A stretch of 64,000 nucleotides of DNA, from contig NC_080420.1 in the NCBI RefSeq assembly GCF_029873635.1, positions 53,149,457 to 53,213,456 on the forward strand, in the 5' to 3' direction. The stretch comes from Malania oleifera. Lineage: Eukaryota > Streptophyta > Magnoliopsida > Santalales > Ximeniaceae. Shown piece after piece: positions 60,301 through 64,000 of the stretch (position 1 is its first letter; each line of letters begins with the position of its first letter). The notes below the pieces were generated by a model that searched no databases, was not told where the DNA came from, and saw only the letters and a list, made by a program, of their open reading frames with translations. The position numbers were made by a program, and so were the translations under genes.

Positions 60301-61189
60301 GAGAAAGAGAAAAGAAAGTTTATATATATGTTAGTGAGACACATGTCACCGTTTGTATGGTAGCATGTGGCACTACCAGGGTCGCGTATCCAAGAGGCAA
60401 CGTGGTGCAATTCAGGTCGTCTAATTTGGGCTTCCTATAGATGCTGAATCGTTGTCATGTCAATGATCCATGCCAAATCTCTAGAACCAACCAAAAACTG
60501 CCACGTGGTGGGTGACACCATGCTTACATCACCCTGCTATGGTAAAATCAAAAATAAAATAATATAAAGAAGTACCACAGGTTGCCGTGTTTGGTTGAAA
60601 CATGTCCCACTCATTCCAATCAAGTCAAACCCGATTCGGACTGGTTGAACTGGTTCAATTTTTGAGCCGTCGATTTATTTGTTTAATTTTAAAATTTGAT
60701 TTTTAATTTTTAAAAATTAGAAAAAAATAGAAAAGATCAGGAAAAATCTGGGAAAAAATTAGAAAAAAAATATTTTTAAAAATCTATAAAAATAAATAAA
60801 AATTATTTGAGTTATTTTTGACTTGGATAACAAAAAAAATACCAAAAATAATGAAAAAGTCTTTTAAAATCCCTAAAAAATTTTGAAAAAAAAAATTCTA
60901 TAAATTTTTTTATTTTTTGGAAAAATGAGGGAATATTTTAAAGACTCTTTTTCCTCAATTTTGATAATTTTATTTAATTATCTGTGTATATTCTGTTTTT
61001 ATGTGCGCGCATCCCGATAATTAAACAAAGGATAAAGAGGTATTTTAGACCTCATCTATATTAGTTATGAGGGAGGTTTATCTAACAAGATCCCCTCATT
61101 TGGAGGTTTTATTATACATTCCTAAATTGCAACTTATTTTATATTTTATTTTAAAATTTTAATATTAATTTATTTTTTAAACGGAATTA
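57301..61189. other. AT-rich intergenic region, no supported gene
   Basis: Contains poly-A/T runs, a C run (58946-58960) and GA-rich tracts (60060-60300). A 107-codon open frame at 58402-58725 (+) resembles nothing I know. The 59.7-61.2 kb part may be the body of a decayed F-like LTR, since an F-like end follows it. Confidence 0.5.
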
Positions 61190-61445
61190 ATTAAAGACCA
61201 TTAGATTCAGTTCATGGATAATTCGCGATTAATTAGGTACCGTTTGTAGAACGAGTGTATAGGGGGTGCTAGTACATTCCCCTTACATAATTGAACTCCT
61301 AATCCCAACTCTAGTAAAAGCAGACTGAAATTACTGACTCCTTGGCCTAGGATTTTTCTAGAGACCAATCAACAAATAGTAATTAGGTGAACTAACCACA
61401 CCTAAGTAAACACCAGGTTAGTGGAGACTCCTTTGAATTTTCAAT
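61190..61445 (+). mobile_element. Degenerate F-like LTR end, copy 1
   Basis: AATTAGGTACCGTTTGTAG..AGGGGGTGCTAGTAC..CAGGTTAGTGGAGACTCC parallels 52760-52920 of solo LTR F (GGTACCGTTCG..AGGGGGTGCTCGTACC..GGTTAGTGGCGATTCC). It is strongly diverged and its limits are unclear. Confidence 0.6.
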
Positions 61446-61799
61446 ATTATTAGAACCTTCTTTAGGATGTTGCTCTTAATATTGAAAGGAAATGTAAATA
61501 ATATAACTAGCGAGTCTACATGTTAGAAAAAATTCGATGATGGACCTTTGGTCTATATTTGTGCATGCTTTTAAGGATCTTGAGTGAACTATTTAAGTTA
61601 GGTAATTTGAATAAATTGAAAAGTGCATGTTAAAATCAATCTGATGATGGGTCTACAAGCTATGTTTTCGTATGCTATTTGGATTCCTAAGGTGAGGATA
61701 GTATCTATCTATACATGTTGTTCAATATTATTGGAAAGATAGTGTAACAAATAAAATGAAGAAAAAACAAAGTATTGACTAGTTGAATTGAAAGGTATC

Positions 61800-62110
61800 C
61801 TCATACTAAATAGGCATTGTTTATGGAACATGTGTGTAAGGAGCGCTAGTACCTTCTCCTTATATAATCATACTCCCAAACTTGACTTTGGCCTGATAAC
61901 TTTGATTGTCAATTCATTAACTAGCCCTAGATTTTAGCTTAGAGATCAACTAATTAATAGTATTTAAGTGACCTAATCACACTTAAGAAAAATAAAGGTT
62001 AGAGGTGACTCCCTAAAACCTAAAAGACAAATTTAGGACCAAAAATTATTTTTAAGATCGCCATTCTTATTGAGTTAGATCCTCGGTTTACATGTTAAGA
62101 AAGCTCAGTG
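61800..62110 (+). mobile_element. Degenerate F-like LTR end, copy 2
   Basis: A second, more decayed relative of the same F segment (GGAGCGCTAGTACC..GGTTAGAGGTGACTCC). It continues into TTTTTAAGATCGCCATTC, equivalent to the last part of F. Two such ends about 600 bp apart suggest remnants of two insertions or of one element's LTR pair. Confidence 0.5.
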
Positions 62111-63063
62111 ACTTCATTGGGGACATTACAGATTCAATCTAGGAATGCGATTGATTGCTTTCAACTTAACCAGTCAAGACTTGATTTTTCTTTATAATGA
62201 CACTTGTGTGCATATTTGTCATTCATACATTGCTATGAATAACAAAACAATTGTATGTATGTGCTCGTATATTCTTTGTATACTTGTGGGATTGAGGGAA
62301 TTTGGTTTTTTGTTAAGTGTTTTCTTGAGTGCACCTTATAAGCACTATAATTGGGCAACATCCTTCTTAAGATTAGTTCACAATGTAATAGTCTTATATT
62401 TTTTAAGGGGCATGAGTCTCTTAATAAGTGCATGAAGCATTCCACTTGGGTTATACCTTATCAATTTCAAACATATGAGGATAAAGAACTCTACTAGCCA
62501 TGTGGCAACGACAGAAATAGTCTAGGAGCCGTTTGTTAGGATTTAGATCTTTATTTCACAAACTTAGTTTTAAAAATCCAAACCCTAGGCTAGAGCCTCA
62601 AAATGTTACTCTTAAGTGCTTAAGGGCCCACCATTTTGGGATAGAAGCTCCATCCTTCTCAAGCACGCCTTTTACTTCATTAATTGTTGTGCATTAAGGT
62701 AAAAATGTATTATTATTGTCAAAGAGACACCCACTTGAGTTCTTTGCACCCAATTGGTTCTAAAAACACCTTAGAAACTCATTTGTATTATTTTATACAT
62801 ATATTTCATTCTTGTATCCATGGTAGTTGCATATTGGTAGGACCAAACTTGTCATTGCCCTTAGATCTAGACAGTTAAGCATTGTCGGTGGTCTATTTTG
62901 ACCAAACAATTTAATTTTTTTTTTATCTTATTCGATGTGGGATGATCTATTTTGGGTTGTGATGTTTTTTTTTTCCTTTCATTGATTTCTTGAGTTCATC
63001 TTTCAATATCATTAGCAACTTAAGGCTTATGTTTTTTTTTCCTTTTTAAATATAGCATTCTTA

Positions 63064-63373
63064 TTTATTTATTTATTTTTAAATTATCGAGGGAACTTTT
63101 GCCATTGACAAGCCCTTCGGACCTCCCGATGTAGCATCAAACCCATGGGACGGCAGCCTTCCCTCCTGGTTCACTGCCTGGGTTAATTGGATGCGGACAC
63201 AGCTTATTCCAAGCCCAATTAGACGTTTGGCCAACTCGTCTCTCAGGACCCATCTCAGGACCCTTCATCCAGGACCCAGCTTTGGTAACTGGGAGCATCT
63301 ACCAGGATTCAAACCCCCGATGCTCCTACTAGATTGCCCGACTACTTTACCACTACGCCAATACCCTAGGAGG
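63064..63373 (-). mobile_element. tRNA-derived SINE (about 310 bp) with a 9-bp TSD
   Basis: Flanked by GCATTCTTA at 63055-63063 and 63374-63382. On the minus strand the head holds box A (TGGCGTAGTGGT, 63349-63360) and box B (GGTTTGAATCC, 63305-63315). The element ends in an A-rich AAATAAATAAATAAA tail (63064-63078 on +). It belongs to a different family from the SINE at 55867. Confidence 0.85.
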
Positions 63374-63382
63374 GCATTCTTA

Positions 63383-64000
63383 GTTTTAAATGTTCTTTAT
63401 CTTGTTCTTTCATTTTTCAAAATATGTTTTTGGATGTTCTCTTCTTGGCTTTTTAGCATTGTTCTTAAAAATGAAAAAAAAAAAAATAGAAAATCTTGGA
63501 AATTTGCTTCACTTTTGGGATGCACTCTAGGTCAATCATGCTCTCTTGAATCTTTGCACTTAATCCTCTCCTCCCACCTCACAAAAAAAAAAAAAAAAAA
63601 TCAAAGAAATTGACTTCTTTCCCATTAAGTGGTTTCCTTTAACAATTTACATCGTCCAAAATCATTTTAAAGAAAATTTAACTACTTCTAAAAGTATAAA
63701 AAGAAAATTTTTTTTGTAGTCCTCAAGAGACAAAAATTGAAATTCCAAATTTAGCCTCTATGCTAAATTTATAAAAAATCAAAATGTCCTCTACGTCCCA
63801 AAACTCATAATTTAACAACCCTTCTTCCCCATATGACCTTTGATGTCCACGACCCCTCCTCTAGTTGCAAACAAGGGCTATGTGTAGGCTATTCCTTCCA
63901 CAAAACTCCAACATTAGAACCCTAAATCGTCCTATCTATCTACCCATCCTTTGATAATCTCGCATATCCCTTCAAATTACAATTATGCATAGTAAATGTT
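63383..64000. other. Intergenic, no supported gene
   Basis: AT-rich sequence with A runs at 63476-63487 and 63583-63600; nothing recognisable. Confidence 0.6.

Overview
The window is plant nuclear DNA, most likely from a dicot. It has GT-AG introns with plant-type coding exons, a plant-specific myosin-XI-binding protein, a DUF26-lineage receptor-like cytoplasmic kinase, chromovirus (Tekay/Del-type Ty3) retrotransposons, tRNA-derived SINEs and a fragmentary endogenous caulimovirid. Only two host genes are supported. At the left edge, positions 3-3069 (+) hold the 3' three exons of a MYOB/DUF593 gene whose N-terminus lies outside the window. On the right, 45853-56953 (-) holds a complete six-exon CRK43-like protein kinase of 398 codons. 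Its 6.4-kb third intron is swollen by a 3.2-kb solo LTR.

About 37 kb between the genes (6.5-44 kb) is a nest of transposable elements. Most of it can be ordered in time because termini and 5-bp target-site duplications (TSDs) are readable. Solo LTR A (6562-8792, TSD TAAAT) sits in a Copia remnant just upstream of its polypurine tract. The Copia LTR (8830-13473) is split by LTR E (9229-13206), which is split by solo LTR B1 (9634-12053, TSD GTTCA). A stretch of about 2.07 kb (12357-14431) was then duplicated in tandem with a GGTCA microhomology. The second copy alone carries two chromovirus insertions: Ty3-1 (15069-22179, TSD AGTAT) and Ty3-2 (23315-31959, TSD ATATT). The first copy preserves both empty sites.

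Beyond the duplication lies a rearranged caulimovirid remnant (about 32.17-34.62 kb) with movement-protein pieces head-to-head. Next is a three-level nest: solo LTR D (34819-44091, TSD GTACC) contains the non-autonomous element C (36006-43437), whose left LTR contains solo LTR B2 (36800-39333, TSD CAGCC). C's other LTR keeps the empty site for B2.

Right of the kinase gene (57.3-64 kb) the sequence is AT-rich. It holds two degenerate relatives of LTR F and a SINE with a 9-bp TSD. The host genes have no operon-like relationship; they are independent genes facing opposite ways. The clearest unusual signal is that three unrelated LTR families each carry dense arrays of short palindromes that share the core GTCGAC.
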